Shown: positions 13,085-26,945, counted from the first letter of the stretch. The stretch is 64,000 nucleotides of DNA from Gordionus sp. m RMFG-2023 (GCF_954871325.1 NC_088776.1:60846954-60910953); one strand, 5' to 3'. Translations and numbers: made by a program. The notes: a model not told the origin generated them from the sequence alone.

Positions 13085-13192
13085 TAGTTGTTTAAACCTT
13101 TGTGCCCTATGAGCAAAATATTTAGGCTTGTTTAATATTTTTATTAGCCGTTTTTTAAAAAAATCAGCAAATCAATCCATTTAACAACATTA
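13085..13192. mobile_element. partial hAT-type MITE (right half)
   Basis: Matches the right part of the 14889-15111 unit: the CCTTTGTGCCCTATGAGCAAAAT block, then TTAGCCGTTTTT and a terminal TTTAACAACATTA. The left arm is missing. Confidence 0.6.
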
Positions 13193-13199
13193 TATCTTA

Positions 13200-14880
13200 C
13201 TAATCTTCAATATATATTTTTTTAAACATATTGTACTAAAGAAAGTAAAATTATAATTAAAAATATATAAAATGGGAGAGATTGGTAACAACTATATAAT
13301 TCTAATCCTTCTGTTTGTTGGATTAGTTTAATTGGACATCAGATATATAAGTATTTGATAATAAGATTGCCATTTCATGGGAAGAATTATTTTCTAAGGT
13401 GATAATTGATTATGGGTTCTGTTAGTAATTGTTTAAATCATTCCAGACTACTGTGGTGAGTAGCGAACCCTTATTCCCTTGATATTCTAGTTACCGTTCT
13501 TGTATATTTTAAGATGTGGGAAATCTGTAAACAAGTGCTTAGCGCATAGATGCAATGTTAAAGAAGCTTTTTTACGAGAAAAGATTTATATGATGATAGC
13601 AGTTCAAGAATGTTTCCAAGCTTAAGGAAAATGTTAAGAGTAGAAAGAAAAAGGTAATGATAGCGGTGAATAAATCTAGAAGTAACCTTAAGCGTTACTT
13701 TTTTGATAATGGTTTAAATATTTTGGTGATTCATATCGAAAAAGTTGAGTGTACAAATTATTCTTTTCTATGGTTGTGGATGAGATCAGTTGATAGCTAA
13801 TTCTGATTATGATTATTTACTTTGTTGATTTTGTCTTATGTTAAGTATCATATCATCATCAAAATATAGGATTAGTGGTTTAAATTAATTTATTAATTTA
13901 AATGGATAGCCATATTCGATTTGCCCAATTGATTTTTATGAGAATTAGTTGAAAGTTTAAATGAAAAAAGATTGGTAAAAAAAATAAAAGAATTTGGTTT
14001 AATGAGAGAATGAAATGTTTGCAGATTGTAAAAATAAGTAGTAAAGGAGAGTATAAAGTTACCTACAATTCTGTTTTTTAATTTTAAAGGACATTATTTT
14101 GCCAAAGTATTTAAGAATGCAAAGCGGTTACCCTAAAAATTAAATTGTATGTTTTATAATATTTATGAAAAATCTATACATAAAAATTAAATGTATTTCA
14201 TAGGTTCATAATTTTTCACAGTATGCACTCTTTTCATGTTATATACAATGAGTTTTAAAAATAAACTAATATAACCCATATGTTAAATTTTACGAGCAGA
14301 GGCAGTCGATTTAAAAAATGTCGATAGGAACTAAAAAAAAATTTAAGATATGTTCAAACTTGAAAAAAGTCTGATCAAATTATTGATTGTGAAAATAAAG
14401 CTTATTATTTTAATTTTGTATACAATATCTCACCTTTAATTTCCTTTATTTATAATAGAGATGAAATAATATTTATTTATATTTTTATTTTGGTAATGAT
14501 ATTCCGACAAAAATTACGGTCGATATCGATATTTTTTCTTCATCTTCGCAATGTGGTTTATTTAATATGGGGATGAATCAATCGTATGATGCAATCAATA
14601 AAATTAAAAATTTTAAAAATATGTTATTAATATAATAAATTTATTTTATACAATTTAAATCAAGTTACTTTGCTTTTTTCTTTATTAACATTTAAAATTG
14701 CGATATAATTTAGTCTTTGCTGCTTTAATCGTAGAGCTTGAATAAGATTTAAGACGAAGCACTTTTTAAGAAATTGTTAATACCATTTTTATTAATTTTT
14801 ATATACTCTGAAAAAAAATGAGAAAATTTCTTTCTTACTTTGTTCCTTTTTGGTTATGATAACTATTATTATTTTAAAAT
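13200..14880. other. AT-rich DNA without a supportable gene
   Basis: 13300-13800 is less AT-skewed than its surroundings and could be decayed coding sequence, but no frame longer than about 30 codons or recognisable motif survives. Confidence 0.4.
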
Positions 14881-14888
14881 CTTGGATG

Positions 14889-15111
14889 TAGTGTTGTTAA
14901 ACGGCTCGTTTTGAGCCGATTTTTTAAAACGGCTAACTCTATTTTTTAGGCAGAAAAATATTACCTAAGCCTCGAGATTTCGATAATATATGCCTAGACC
15001 GTTGTTCCTTCTACGAGCAAAATCTTCAGGCTTGCGTAATATGTTTCTAGATTAAATATTGAGTTAGCCGTTTTTAAAAATCGGCTCAAAACGAGCCGTT
15101 TAACAACACTA
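14889..15111. mobile_element. hAT-type MITE, best-preserved copy
   Basis: A 223-bp element with ~50-bp terminal inverted repeats: TAGTGTTGTTAAACGGCTCG at the left and the exact inverse at the right. Each arm contains a smaller hairpin, GGCTCGTTTTGAGCC. Identical 8-bp flanks CTTGGATG (14881-14888 and 15112-15119) are the target duplication. TAGTG termini plus an 8-bp duplication point to mobilisation by a hAT transposase. No ORF. Confidence 0.9.
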
Positions 15112-15119
15112 CTTGGATG

Positions 15120-17690
15120 GGACGAAATTTCACCATGCACAAAAGATAATAGCCTTTAATCGATCCTTTTTAATTTTTGTTACAATATTACACGACACAA
15201 TACTTTATGTATTACTTGTATAGCCATGCAAATTTTTTCGCAATCAGATCCTATCCCGACGCCGAATTAAAAAAAAAATTTATTCATTTCCGAGAACACA
15301 TTTTTGGGTATCCGAATCCGATCAAAAATTTTCTATAATTTGAGTTTAAATATTATAATATGTAAGAAACAATTAAAAATTATGTGTATTTATTCACATA
15401 TTACCTAAAATAAAAATTATCTATCATATAAGTTGCATTTTATTGATTTGTTATACATATAAATTTTATTCAGTTGATATATATAAATAGTAAAGTTAAA
15501 ATACACACTTCTTGTCTCATATTCATTAATTATATTTTTTTTTAAATTATTTTTTTAAATTTGAATCTATACTAAATATACGATTTTATGAATATGAAAA
15601 AATTAAGTTTTAACTAATCACTAAAATATAATCACAGGAAATAGTTAATTTGATAAATAGATATTATGTAAAATAATGATTGAAATGTGTTTGGATGAAA
15701 AATGTCATGTTATTCGATTGACAATTTTTGTTAATCAAAGGGTATTGTATATTAATATTTATAATACTTATCGGGTCGAGCTTCGAATCAGATACCTCCT
15801 AGAGATAGATCCGAGCCTATTAAGAAAGTCTCTATGTACATTTACAAACATTCAAGTTCCTTCATAAAATTGACTTTTTCATTTTTTAATTAAGTAGTAT
15901 ATCTTTGATTAATTTATCTATTTTGATACAGCCCTTATATAAATTTTGTTAATAGGTGGCCCCACACCTACGGAGTTGGCGTCTATAACCAATAATGATA
16001 TATATATATACTATATATTTTAATTTTAAAGTTTTGTTAAAGAGACTTTATTATCTGGTCATCACATTTATAATGAAAAATTATTTCGTAAATATACAAT
16101 CATTTGCTAGTTAGATTTTTAAAGTTAAAAAAAAATGAAAATTATTCATCTGAATTCGGATACAATTTTCTGAAAATTTGCCTTGTGGAAAAGAACATAA
16201 AATAAAAATATCAGAAAATTGATTACGAAAAATAAAAGCGCTGAGATATAGGAATATAAAGTTGCAAAATATGTAAGTAAATTGTGAATCCTGATGCCCT
16301 AAAAGTAACTCGCCACTTTGAGCAAGTTATTTGTTACTTTCATAATAGTGTTTTTATATATTTAATTATATATAAATTTATTTATATCATAATTTAATAT
16401 ATTTTTCTTTCAACATTTTTTTTTAAATTTGATTTACCTGACAAAGAAGGCGAGACCGGAAGAATCAGGGAAGTCACTCATTAAAAATTAAAATACTTTA
16501 TAATAAAATTCTTAGGTTCTGGCTTAGTAATTAAATTATATCCTGGACTCACGAAATATAAATGATAATAAAGTTTATATTAGCAATTCAATAATAATAG
16601 TATCTCCACTTCTTCTTCTAAGAATATAATAAGTTTATTATAAAAAAAACAATTTAAACGAAATACATGGTTAAAGGCTAACATGTTTAAAATAATAGAA
16701 ATTTAAGTTAAACAAATTTAAAAAATCAATCTCGATTAACATTCCCCTTCTGAAAAGATTTAAGAACAAATGAATAAATGTAAAAGTCAATTAAAAATAC
16801 TCTTCTGCAATGTCTCCCTCTTTATTTACAATAAAAATATTTGAAAATAAAATTATTTCATTTTTACATATATCTACAGATAACATTAATTTACATTAAA
16901 ATGTGTAATGTGATCGTTGTTAATTTTTTTTTTAAAGTAAAAATGTAAAAGTAGAAGATAAAGGCTTTTCCAAAATATTCGAAATTAACAATATGCTGAT
17001 CCACAAATTAGTTAAGAAACAACCGTATACAATTTCGATGAATGTTTCTTCTACAATTGATAATTTGGAATTGAATAAAAAAGTAAAAATTTTATTAAAA
17101 TAATAAGAAAGAAGAACAGAAAGCTAGAAAGAAAAATATGAGAATGAAAAAATTATTATTTGATTAATTATATTTTAAGGTCAATAATACAAATATAATC
17201 GAATTTGAATTTCCATGTTATCCCAACGATTACAACATTTTTTTCTACCTGACAAGCACCAACTTAAAGAATTCATATCTAATAGCATTCATCTATTTGA
17301 ATTTCGGTATTTATATATAAATATATTTTTAAAAAACATTTTAAATGGGTATGATTATTTTATAATTTAGGTCTATGTTTGTTTCATTTTAATTGAGCTC
17401 TTTCTATAGGCTTTAACCGATATTATTTAACGTTTCATGATCCTTGTTTTTACAATGTTTTGTATAAATTTGATTAAGCCATCATATATAATACTATGTT
17501 GAAAAAGTATAATTTATTGAAATTTGTAATAATTTTTATGTACTTTTCATATTTAGACTACAGAATATCGAAATTGGTATGTTTTTGTTTTTTATACTTT
17601 ACTTCCACATTTATTCTATATAATTTTAATATATTTAAAAATGTTTGAAAAATATATAATAATATTATTTTAAAAAAAAAGAACGGAGAT
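15120..17690. other. AT-rich non-coding DNA
   Basis: No supportable gene. A small hairpin TAGGTG-GCCCCA-CACCTA lies at about 15954-15971, and a (TA)n run follows at 16000. A 63-codon ORF at 15676-15867 has no recognisable features. Confidence 0.4.
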
Positions 17691-18377
17691 GGTGTGACGC
17701 AGGGAAACAAAAATGAAAAAGGGACGTAAGTGTTGTCTAGGATAGCTCTTTGGCTAGAAGACTACCATTGAAACTGATATAATTAGCTTTGAGAATCGCT
17801 ATGGATAATCGTTGACTAAGAAAAAAACCCTCTCGAGGTTCTTCTGAGAGTTTGCTGATTTGTGATCCTAAGTTTTTGAAAAATGCTAAGGCGAGTTTGC
17901 CGAAGGTGCCAAGAGTGGTTGATATGATTGGGATGAAGCAATGATCGTTCATTATTTCTGTATATTTAGAAGTTTTAAGTTGTTCCTTCTGGTCAAGGTT
18001 GTTGATGGCGTGGTTGGATGGGGCCAAGGGGTCAATACAGGAATAGTCCCATACCAAAAGTTTGGTCTCTCCTCCATGGGATTTAAGAGATCCCGTCAGG
18101 ACGTTTACCGTCAGATTTAAAAAGACCCTGTGGTTCTAGAGTGGAAGGAATTTGGGCGGATTTCAGTGCATGTTTGATGATTGTATTACATTGCTTGTGT
18201 CTGATAAATCGTCCATTGCAGGAGCGACAATGTAATCTATGTCTACCCTTCGAGTCAACTGGCCAGTTGCACCCTGAGCAGATGTGAGGGTGAGTAATGG
18301 AACGATTTAGGCTAATGCCGATGGCGTGGGTAAATTCATTGTTGGATAGTTGAAGCTGAAGATTGGTAGATGGGATG
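17690..18377 (-). mobile_element. LINE C-terminal part: zinc finger and REL endonuclease (copy C)
   Basis: The - strand codes for HICSGCNWPVDSKGRHRLHC (CCHC finger, about 18225-18290), a GRFIRHKQCN segment, then LEPQGLFKSDGKRPDGIS (about 18085-18140). After a stop/frameshift comes LVWDYSCIDPLAPS and an FF-LG-FLSQRLSIAI tail (17737-18057). The RPDG...WD pair is the catalytic core of the restriction-like endonuclease of R2/NeSL/HERO-type LINEs, which nicks target DNA to prime reverse transcription. It is the same insertion as 22044-22756; the Ty3/gypsy element at 18378-22043 splits them. Confidence 0.85.
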
Positions 18378-21300
18378 TGTGATGAAACCAATTTTATTAT
18401 AAATTTAACAACTTTTTACCTTTTGTACCGCAGTATATATATATTTTACAAAACAAACAATTAATCGTCGTACACAATTAATAATATATATATTTTAAAT
18501 TCATCATATATTTAATTGCCTTTGAGGCTAATTGTTTCTATTACATCTATTCTCTCCTTTTTTGGGTTCTCGATTTGAAACGGTATAAATTGTTTTCTTA
18601 TCCGTTTTGGATAACGGCTGCTTGTACTTTCGTTCTCTACCACCGTTTGCTCATTACTGTCGATTTTCATCTTATCATTTATGATGGTGTCTTTGTTTAT
18701 TGAGTCTTGTATTGGGTCCATGTCTTTGGTCACCAATTCGGGTATAGGATCTATGTCTTTTGCTATCGAAATTTTGTATATGATCATTTTCATTCATTTG
18801 TGGTGTAGTTTGCATCGTTTACTTCTTCTCTTCCCTCCTCTCTATTTTTTAAATCGGAGTTGTCGAACCTATGTTTTAACTGATTAATATGTCTTCTCCA
18901 TACCCCTAATTTAGTTTCAACTAAAAACGTCATTAGTCCTGTTCTTTTAACAATGATACCTGGTATCCAATTATCTTTTTTAAAATCTTTTGCATATATT
19001 TTTTCATTTATATTAAAAAAACCTGGTAACTGAGGTATATATGGATGAGGATAAATTGGTTTTATTAATTGTAAAGGTCCTATGGCTTGAAATTTAAGCA
19101 TAATTAAACTTGGTGATTGTTTTGTGGTTATTTGTGGCGTATTTCGATAATTAAACAAAAAATCTTGTATTTTATTATAATCATTATGTTTTTTTAAAAA
19201 TTTTTTAAAAGTTTGTACTAATCGCTCCGCTTCTCCGTTGGTTCTAGGGTGGTATGGGGCACTATATACATTTTTAATTGATAATTGTTTGCAAAATAAA
19301 CTAAATTCTCTACTTTGAAATGGGTGGCCATTATCCGTAACAATCGTATTGGGGTAACCGAAAATAGCAAAAAGTCTTAACAACAATTTTCTTACTTCAG
19401 TAAAATTATTCGTCGTCATTTTTTGTATTTCAGGCCATTTACTAAAACTATCTATTATTACTAGATATATATCTCCGTTAATTGGTCCGGCAAAATCTAA
19501 ATGAATTCTTCCCCATGGTTTATTTGCGGAGGGCCATTTTCCTAAGATCGTTTTATTGCCAGGATTATTTGTTTGACATAATTCACAATTCTTACCGTGT
19601 AATTCGATATCTTCGTTAATATTCGGCCACCAAACGTTCTCTTGTGCCAATAATTTTGTTTTAGTATAACCCTGATGCCCCATATGTAAAAAAGACAAAA
19701 TATTTACTTGTAGTTTTTTTGGAATTATGGTTCTTAATCCCCATAATATATACCCTGCCTCCATCGTGAGTTCATTTCGGCGATGGAAAAACGGTTTTAG
19801 ATTTTCCTCTATTATCTTTGGTCATCCAGTTGTAAGGTAACGTGAAACCTTTGATAATACCGGGTCATTTCTTGTGTGTGCTTAACGCTGAAATAAATTG
19901 TGGAGCATCCGATACTATTAAATTAATATCTAACTCTTCCCAAGCCGATGGTTTACCGTTAATTGGAAACCGGGAAAGCATATCCGCATTACTATTCTTT
20001 TTCGTCCCTCAAAGTTGCAATTCATAATCATAATTTGCTAGTAGTGATGACCATCTTACTAATCTTGATGACATATCTGTTATTCTTTTATGTGGATTAA
20101 GTAACGATATTAGGGGTTTATGGTCAGTAATGATAATGAAATGTCTGCCAATTAAATATTGTTTAAATTTAATTAATCCAAATATAATTGCTAAAGCCTC
20201 ACGCTCTATCTGACTCGTTCTGCAGCATTTAATGTTCGAAACGCGTATCCAATCGGTTTTTCCTCGTTGTTAATGATATGAGATATAAATGATCCTATTC
20301 CATGTTGAGACGCATCAGCAGCTAGAATTATCGGTTTTTCCGGATTATAATGTGTTAAAATTGGTGCTTCTGATATTATTATTTTAAATTTATTAATCAC
20401 AATTGTTTCATTATTTGTCCATTTCCATGGCACATCTTTTCTTAAAAGCCTATATAATGGAGCGGCAATAGTCGAGAAATTGTTTATAAATTTTTGATAA
20501 TAATTTATTATACCGATAAAAGCTTGTAATTCTTTGACGTTTTTTGGTAATGGTGCGTCTAAAATTGCATTGACATTCTTATTTGTTATCGTAATTCCCT
20601 CTTCGCTAATGGTATGACCTAAGAATTAAATCTTTTCTTTAAAAAAATCACATTTTTTTAGATTTAATTTCATACCGTTTATTTCTAACGTCTTTAATAC
20701 ATTTATCAAATTTTTTTTATGACTCTCAATTGATTCCCCCGTAATTATTATATCGTCCAAATATACCGCTACTCCAGGTAATCCCTTTAATAATGAATCC
20801 ATTGCTTGTTGAAAAATCGCTGGCGCTGAGGCTACCCCAAACGGAAGTCGTGTGAAACGATACAATCCAGTAGGCGTGTTGATTACTAATAGCTTTTTTG
20901 CCTCCTCATCTAGCTCTATTTGAAAATACGCTTCGGATAAATCTAATACTGTATATTTACACCCATTACCTAGTGTGGCTAATAATTCATTAATTCTGGG
21001 TAAAGGATATTTATCTATCAAAATATTTGCATTAACAGTTTGTCTGAAATCACCGCAAATTCGTAAAGATCCATCTTTCTTCAAGACGGGTACAATTGGA
21101 GAAGCGATATTCGAGTATTTTAATTTTTCTAAAACTCCCATGGATTCCAATCGTTGTAATTCCGTTTCGAGTTTTGCCTTCCACGCAAATGGTATCGGTC
21201 TACTTTTCATACATTGAAACTGTGGATTGGATTTTACCGCTAAACTAGCCTTAAAACCTCTTAGTAAACCTAATTTTTTAGTGATAATAAGGAAAATTTA

Positions 21301-22043
21301 TGTACAATATTATTCTCCCAAACATCATTAACTATATTACATTGATTTATTTTTAATTTTAATTTGTTTATTAGGTTTCTACCTATCAAGTTAATCCCAT
21401 TGTTTACATTAATAAATTAATGATATATAACTTTATTCATACGATTTGTATTGCACTTTCCCATGTCAAGTCCTGCGTGTTAATTAATTTCATTAATATT
21501 TTTCCATTATTAATTCCTGACACTAATTTGTCCCGCAATACTGTGTTATACATATCTTTAAATTCACACGTCTTTGCCTACGATGGTTTCATCTTTTTCT
21601 TGTTCCATTTTAAATATCTTTCTAACATGAAGTTTGTCTTCTTCATATAATAATTTTTTAAAAGTTTAATTATGTCATCATATGATATTTCCTCGAATGT
21701 CTTTGACAAACACAAATTAAATAATTTAGAATTAACCTCTAATCCAATATTCGCTAATAAAAATAATTTTTTGTCTTCTATTTTGGCGATTTTAAATATG
21801 AATTCCATTTTTGATAAATAAACTTCCATATTGCACTCCATTATAATATTTCTCCATTTGAAACGACTGCGCCATTGTGATGAAACCAATTTTATTATAA
21901 ATTTAACAACTTTTTACCTTTTGTACCGCAGTATATATATATTTTACAAAACAAACAATTAATCGTCGTACACAATTAATAATATATATATTTTAAATTC
22001 ATCATATATTTAATTGCCTTTGACGCTAATTGTTTCTATTACA
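18378..22043 (-). mobile_element. Ty3/gypsy LTR retrotransposon, young, broken
   Basis: A 3.67-kb element inserted in a LINE, with 168-bp LTRs (18378-18545 and 21876-22043; TG...CA ends) that differ by about one base by eye, implying a recent insertion. The 5-bp target duplication GGATG lies at 18373-18377 and 22044-22048. In - strand order: a primer-binding-like TGGCGCAGTCG just inside the LTR, a gag-like region (about 21580-21875), reverse transcriptase with YLDD (20626-21210), RNase H (about 20206-20433), integrase with HHCC finger and DDE core (18790-19764), and a purine tract before the 3' LTR. It is broken, with about five or more breaks. Confidence 0.9.
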
Positions 22044-22756
22044 GGATGGCCTCAAGAAACTCATGTCCCGTACCATTGTACAGGGAAGAGAATAGGGTGC
22101 GGTCGGTAGATTTCATGCTAGATAAGAGAGTTTCAACGCAGCGAGTAACCACTGGTGCATCCCAGTCTTTCTGTCTATGGGTTGTGGGGGGATGAGAATC
22201 AGCATTGATCCTTGTTTTCCAAATATCCATAGCCACGATTAAGGAAAGGTCTTCATTAGAATTATGGGCGGTGGTTATTGGCTTTGTCAAGAGACTACTC
22301 GATATGAAAGTAGTTATTGCTAAGTCAAGTGGAGATCTGATGCCGAGACCACCAAATTTGGTTGGAAGAGTTGCTTGGGCCCAAGCGGTTTCGTTGAATC
22401 TGATATTTATGATTTTTTCGGTTAAGTCCTTTATTCCTTTTTCGTAAGTTTGGAGAGGAATAGGATATTTAAAAATTGGTGTTGACCGAAGTGCGTTAAG
22501 AATCCTTGGTATAAAAAAGAAATTTTTTAGCAAAAAAAAAGGACATGTGTGATGGAAGACGTGTAAAGATGTCCTCCAGTTTAAGGAGTATGTCAAGTGT
22601 GGAATGAAGAAAGGTGCTTATTGCCTCGTGTCCTCCTACAGGCGATCCTAGATGTGTTAATTCAACGCTTGATGTGAATTTGAAATCGTGAGTGTTGGGA
22701 GCATTAGAATTTAAATGTGAGAATTCAGATTTGCTCTGGTTAAGCGAAAGTCCAAT
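22044..22756 (-). mobile_element. LINE middle part: RT thumb region (copy D, continuous with copy C)
   Basis: The frame 22596-22039 (-) contains AWAQATLPTKFGGLGIRSP, the conserved block downstream of the RT palm in this LINE group, and ends in GHEFLEAI. Taking out the inserted LTR element and one GGATG copy joins this to PSTNLQLQLSNNEF of copy C in frame. The 5' side is cut abruptly at about 22756, where a segmental duplication begins. Confidence 0.85.
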
Positions 22757-25595
22757 GGCTGATGGACCAAATCTACGGTGATATGGATGACGTCATATTT
22801 TATATTGATGATCTACTTATAACTGGAAAAAACGATGAAGTCAACCTTAACAACATAAAAAAAGTGTTTGATAGAATATCATCGTTTGGGCTAATACCTA
22901 ACTTCAATAAAAGTGTTTTCTTTAAAAACAAAGTGAGGTTCCTGGGTCATGATATTGACGCTAAGTGGAATCATGCTAATCACACAAAATTGAAGCAATA
23001 ATTAATATGCCAGAACCAAAATCAGCTGCTGAATTATCAACATTTCTGGGAATGGCTGGCTACTATAGAAAATTTTTGAACAATTTTGCAGAAATTGCCG
23101 ATCCTCTATATAAGATGTCAACAAAGAAAAATGGGCTTGGAACCTAGAACACTCTAAAAGTTTTAATGATCTTAAGAAGTTGATTAGTCTTCTGCCTGCT
23201 TTGACATACTTTAACCCTGAATTACCTATAGGGATAGACACTGACGCATCAAAATGTGGTTTAGGAGCTGTACTATTTCATATTGAAAAAGATAGTAAAG
23301 AAAAACCTATAGCTTTCGCGTCGAGAACTTTATTAAAATCTGAAATGAACTATACCAATATTGTGCGTGAAACTCTCGCCATTATGTTCGCTATAAAGAG
23401 GTTCCAGGAATATTTAATCGGCACAAATTTTGCAATTATTACTGACCATAAGCCTCTAGTTCACATCTTTACCAAGGGTCTTAAGGATAATAGCACCATG
23501 TCCTTAAGACTCCAGAAGTGGAATATTACATTAAGAGGATATGATTTTAATATAAAGTATAAAGCTGGTAAATATAATGTTGTTCCTGATTGTCTCTCGA
23601 GATTACCACAAGAATGTCATGATAAAACTATTGAAAATATAACTATAATAAATGAATATGGGGATTTACCTATTAATTTTAATCAAATTCGTGATGAAAC
23701 TTTGAAAGATATGGAATTAAAACAAGTCATAAATGATATTAATAACAACAGGCCTATAATGAATAATATTTATAAAAACATTGAATTGGAATTAAGTATA
23801 ATTAAGGATTGTCTTTACAAAAGTAACAGAATCATAATTCCGTCTTCTATGAGAAAAAATATACTACAGTCGTTACATGAAGGTCACTTGGCTGCAGGAA
23901 AAATCAAATCCTTAGCCAAAGATTACATGTGGTGGCCTGGTATAAATAATGACATAGTAATAGAAGTAAAATGTTGTGACGATTGTAACATATATCATGA
24001 TAATCCTATAAAGATACAAAAACCATGGGTTTCGGCAACCAAACCGTTTGAAAGGATGCACATAGATTATGCGGGTCCGTTTTTCACAAAAAAATGGTTG
24101 ATAATAACAGCAAATTTTCAATTGTTATTCCTGTTAAAAATATTACGACTGATGTGACTTTAAAAGAAATCTTTAAAACTATTTCGCTATATGGAATACA
24201 TTAAACTATAGTTACTGATAATGTCACTAACTTTACGAGTAACGATTTTGAAAATTTTGCAACAATTTCGGTTTTAAACGTGTGCTCACATCTGCGTATC
24301 ACCAGCAATCCAATGGCCAGGTAGAACGCATGGTGAGAACGTTCAAAACACATATGAAAAGGAATATTAAAATTGACTTAGATATCGCACTTGGTAAATT
24401 TTTATTTAATTACAGAAACACGCGTAATGATACTACAGGAGTTACACCATCTCAGAGAATGTTTAATCGAGATATTAGAATTAATGGGACTTATTAAAAC
24501 CGTTGGAGGAGAAGGAGAATAAATTAAACGTTACTTTACCACGAAATAGAACCTTTAACGTAGGAGATTTTGTTTGGTACAAAGTACAAAGTGATGATAA
24601 ATGGTGCAAAGGTATAATCACACATAAAGAAAGTGATATGATGTTCCAAATTAAGACAGAGAAAGGTATTTTGAGGAGATATTTAGATCAAATAAGAATT
24701 AGAAACTGTTTTAACACAATTATTAATTATGACTCTAAGGATTCTTTTAAGGAGGGTGTGGACAAAAATATAAAAATTACTGATATAACACCTATTTCTA
24801 GACCCGTGCGAATCAAAAACCTGTTTATTTAAAAGACTACATAACTTAAAATATAAAATAAATAGTAAATTGCATAAAGTAAATTAAATATTAAAACGCT
24901 CACACTAAAACGCAAAAAATTAAAACGCTGAAAATATTATATAACAATCTTATTGATTTATCATTCTTCGTTATTCTTATATCCAATATGATGTATATTT
25001 CCTATTATTCGCAACTTACTGATGATAATAACAATTTTGAAAATTGATAATAATAACAACTGAGTATGACAAGCAAGCTATATGACAAATTCACGATTTA
25101 TATGGACAACTTAGGATAAGGATATCAAGCTTACGATTTAAACAAACCAACGTACAATCACGATAAACGATTGGGACAAGTCAAAGCCAATGATATGATG
25201 ACTTGTGAAACAACTTGATGATCAAAACGATAAACTACTTGGACAACAAACTCTCTATGACTTCTTAAATGAAATTATGGGAAAGCTTTTAGAAGAGGGA
25301 GAATATTACATTATAGGAATTAATAAATTAATATTATATATTTTTACTTTTTTATAATTTCATTTTTGTAACCTTACTTATATTACTTTTTATGAATTCA
25401 AATTTAACTTTTCAATTTAACTTTTTATTCAACTTATATTACTTTTTATTTTTCGTAACCTTACTTTTTGTTTTTATATATATTTTAATTTATATTTTAG
25501 AAAATATATATATACCTTAAGAAAAGAGAAAGAAAATAGTTAATAATAATAACATATATTTTTACTTACTTGCACGTTTATCATGATTCTCTTCA
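22757..25595 (+). mobile_element. 5'-truncated Ty3/gypsy element in duplication copy 1
   Basis: Parts in order: the end of reverse transcriptase with FYIDDLL (about 22760-23000), RNase H (about 23180-23600), integrase finger and core (about 23850-24500), integrase C-terminal region (to 24832) and a 3' LTR (25314-25595). There is no 5' LTR, gag or protease. It is broken, with several breaks that look shared with the copy at 52941-58605, so it was probably already inactive when duplicated. Confidence 0.85.
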
Positions 25596-26044
25596 TAAAT
25601 ATATTTTTTTTCCATTAATATTAAGTAAAAATAGAAAATTTCTATATGTATTTTCAATGTTTTGTCACTGTAAGGTTCAAAATAGGAGAATAAATTTATT
25701 ATCATATATGTAAGTTACTTAGTAAGAATTAATTTTAGTCAGGATAAAATAAGAAATATCAAATTACAAAAAATAAAATTATTAATAGATTAGGGCAAGA
25801 ATGAGGGATACCATCTCACCAAGAATACATAATATCTATATAGAAACATATAATGGAGACTTATTAAAGATTAATTAACATCTTCAACTTAAGAAGTAGA
25901 TGCTTTAGAAGGGATTAGCCTATTTAGTAAATTAGGATGGAAAATAAATAATTATTGTTTATAATTCAATTAATACATTTTCTACTAGGCAAATTGGTAT
26001 AAATGGATGATTAACATCGCAGATATCTAAGCATTGACCATAAG
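22757..26044 (+). repeat. segmental duplication, copy 1
   Basis: Near-identical to 55785-58942 joined to 62635-62748. It contains the 3' half of a Ty3/gypsy element, its 3' LTR and about 450 bp of original flank. It joins LINE sequence abruptly on the left (first shared word ATGGACCAAATCT). On the right the match runs to ACCATAAG at 26037-26044, where copy 2 has a hAT insertion, so the true right end may lie further on. Copy 1 lacks the LINE and the hAT present in copy 2. Confidence 0.9.
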
Positions 26045-26089
26045 TGATCAAAGGTTTTTGGGTATAATAAAATTTTGGATTCGACCTGA

Positions 26090-26680
26090 GATACCCTTTC
26101 CGGAATAGTTATAAAACATTGCAAGAAAATTTTTTCGAAATTTGGAATTCCAGGTATTTTGATGTCGGATGGAGGGCCGGCGTTTGTGAGTTCGTTATTC
26201 AAGGATTTTTGTTCTAAAATGTGAGACATATAATGGCACCACCATATCATCCAAGTTCGAATGGACAGGCTGAACGAATGCTAGCCATTTTAAAAAGTTG
26301 GTTAAAGAAACATAAGGAAGGGAAAGCTGAGTTATGGATAGCGCAGTTATATTATAATAGTGCAGTGGGAAAAGATGGTAAAATCACCTGCGAAAAAAAT
26401 GATGGGAAGAAAAATTAATATTTTTTTAGATATGTTGAAACCTTTGGATAGGGATGTTGAAATTGAAGATAATGTTATTTTGGAATATGTGATTAATCAA
26501 TTAGTATGGGTTAGAATATATGGAATAACTAGAAAATGGGAGAAAGGAGTGATTATAGGTAATGTGGGAAATAAAATATTTAAGGTTAGATTGGAGGATA
26601 ATAGTGAGGTAACTAGACATCGAGATCAATTGAAATCGAGATCAGCTAAAAACAAGGATATAATTGAGTATTAAAATTTA
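26090..26680 (+). mobile_element. Ty3/gypsy integrase fossil, second family
   Basis: Integrase core pieces are visible: FGIPGILMSDGGPAFVSS (about 26140-26200), APPYHPSSNGQAERM with the catalytic Glu (about 26233-26280), then a C-terminal SH3-like WVRIY...KWEKGVIIGNVG segment. It differs from the duplicated element next to it. It is broken (several breaks), with no certain LTRs; a TG...CA stretch after a purine tract at about 27466-27545 could be a short 3' LTR. Confidence 0.7.
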
Positions 26681-26704
26681 AAAGAAATATATATATATGG
26701 GTTG

Positions 26705-26945
26705 ATAATAAATGCTTGTTATCTGGAGGAATATGGAATAATATATTCTAAAATTATTTATGGGGTAAAACGGTTCTGGATTGTCTAATTGAAAATTGTT
26801 AGATAAATTGGATCGCTTAGTCCAATTGTTTATTGTAAAATGCTTGTTATCTGAGAGAATTGTGGAATAATATATTCTGAAACTATTTATGAGGTAAAAT
26901 GGTTATTGATTGATTAGTTCAATTTTAAAAATGCTAGATGAGTTA
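26705..26945. repeat. tandem repeat, ~120-bp unit x2
   Basis: AATGCTTGTTATCTG followed by a TGGAATAATATATTCT block recurs at about 26711 and 26840, the two units being roughly 85% alike by eye. It follows the integrase fossil and could be its 3' untranslated region. Confidence 0.65.

Noticed and set aside
15676-15867. 63-codon ORF
   Set aside because: No motif, no neighbours, and length expected by chance.
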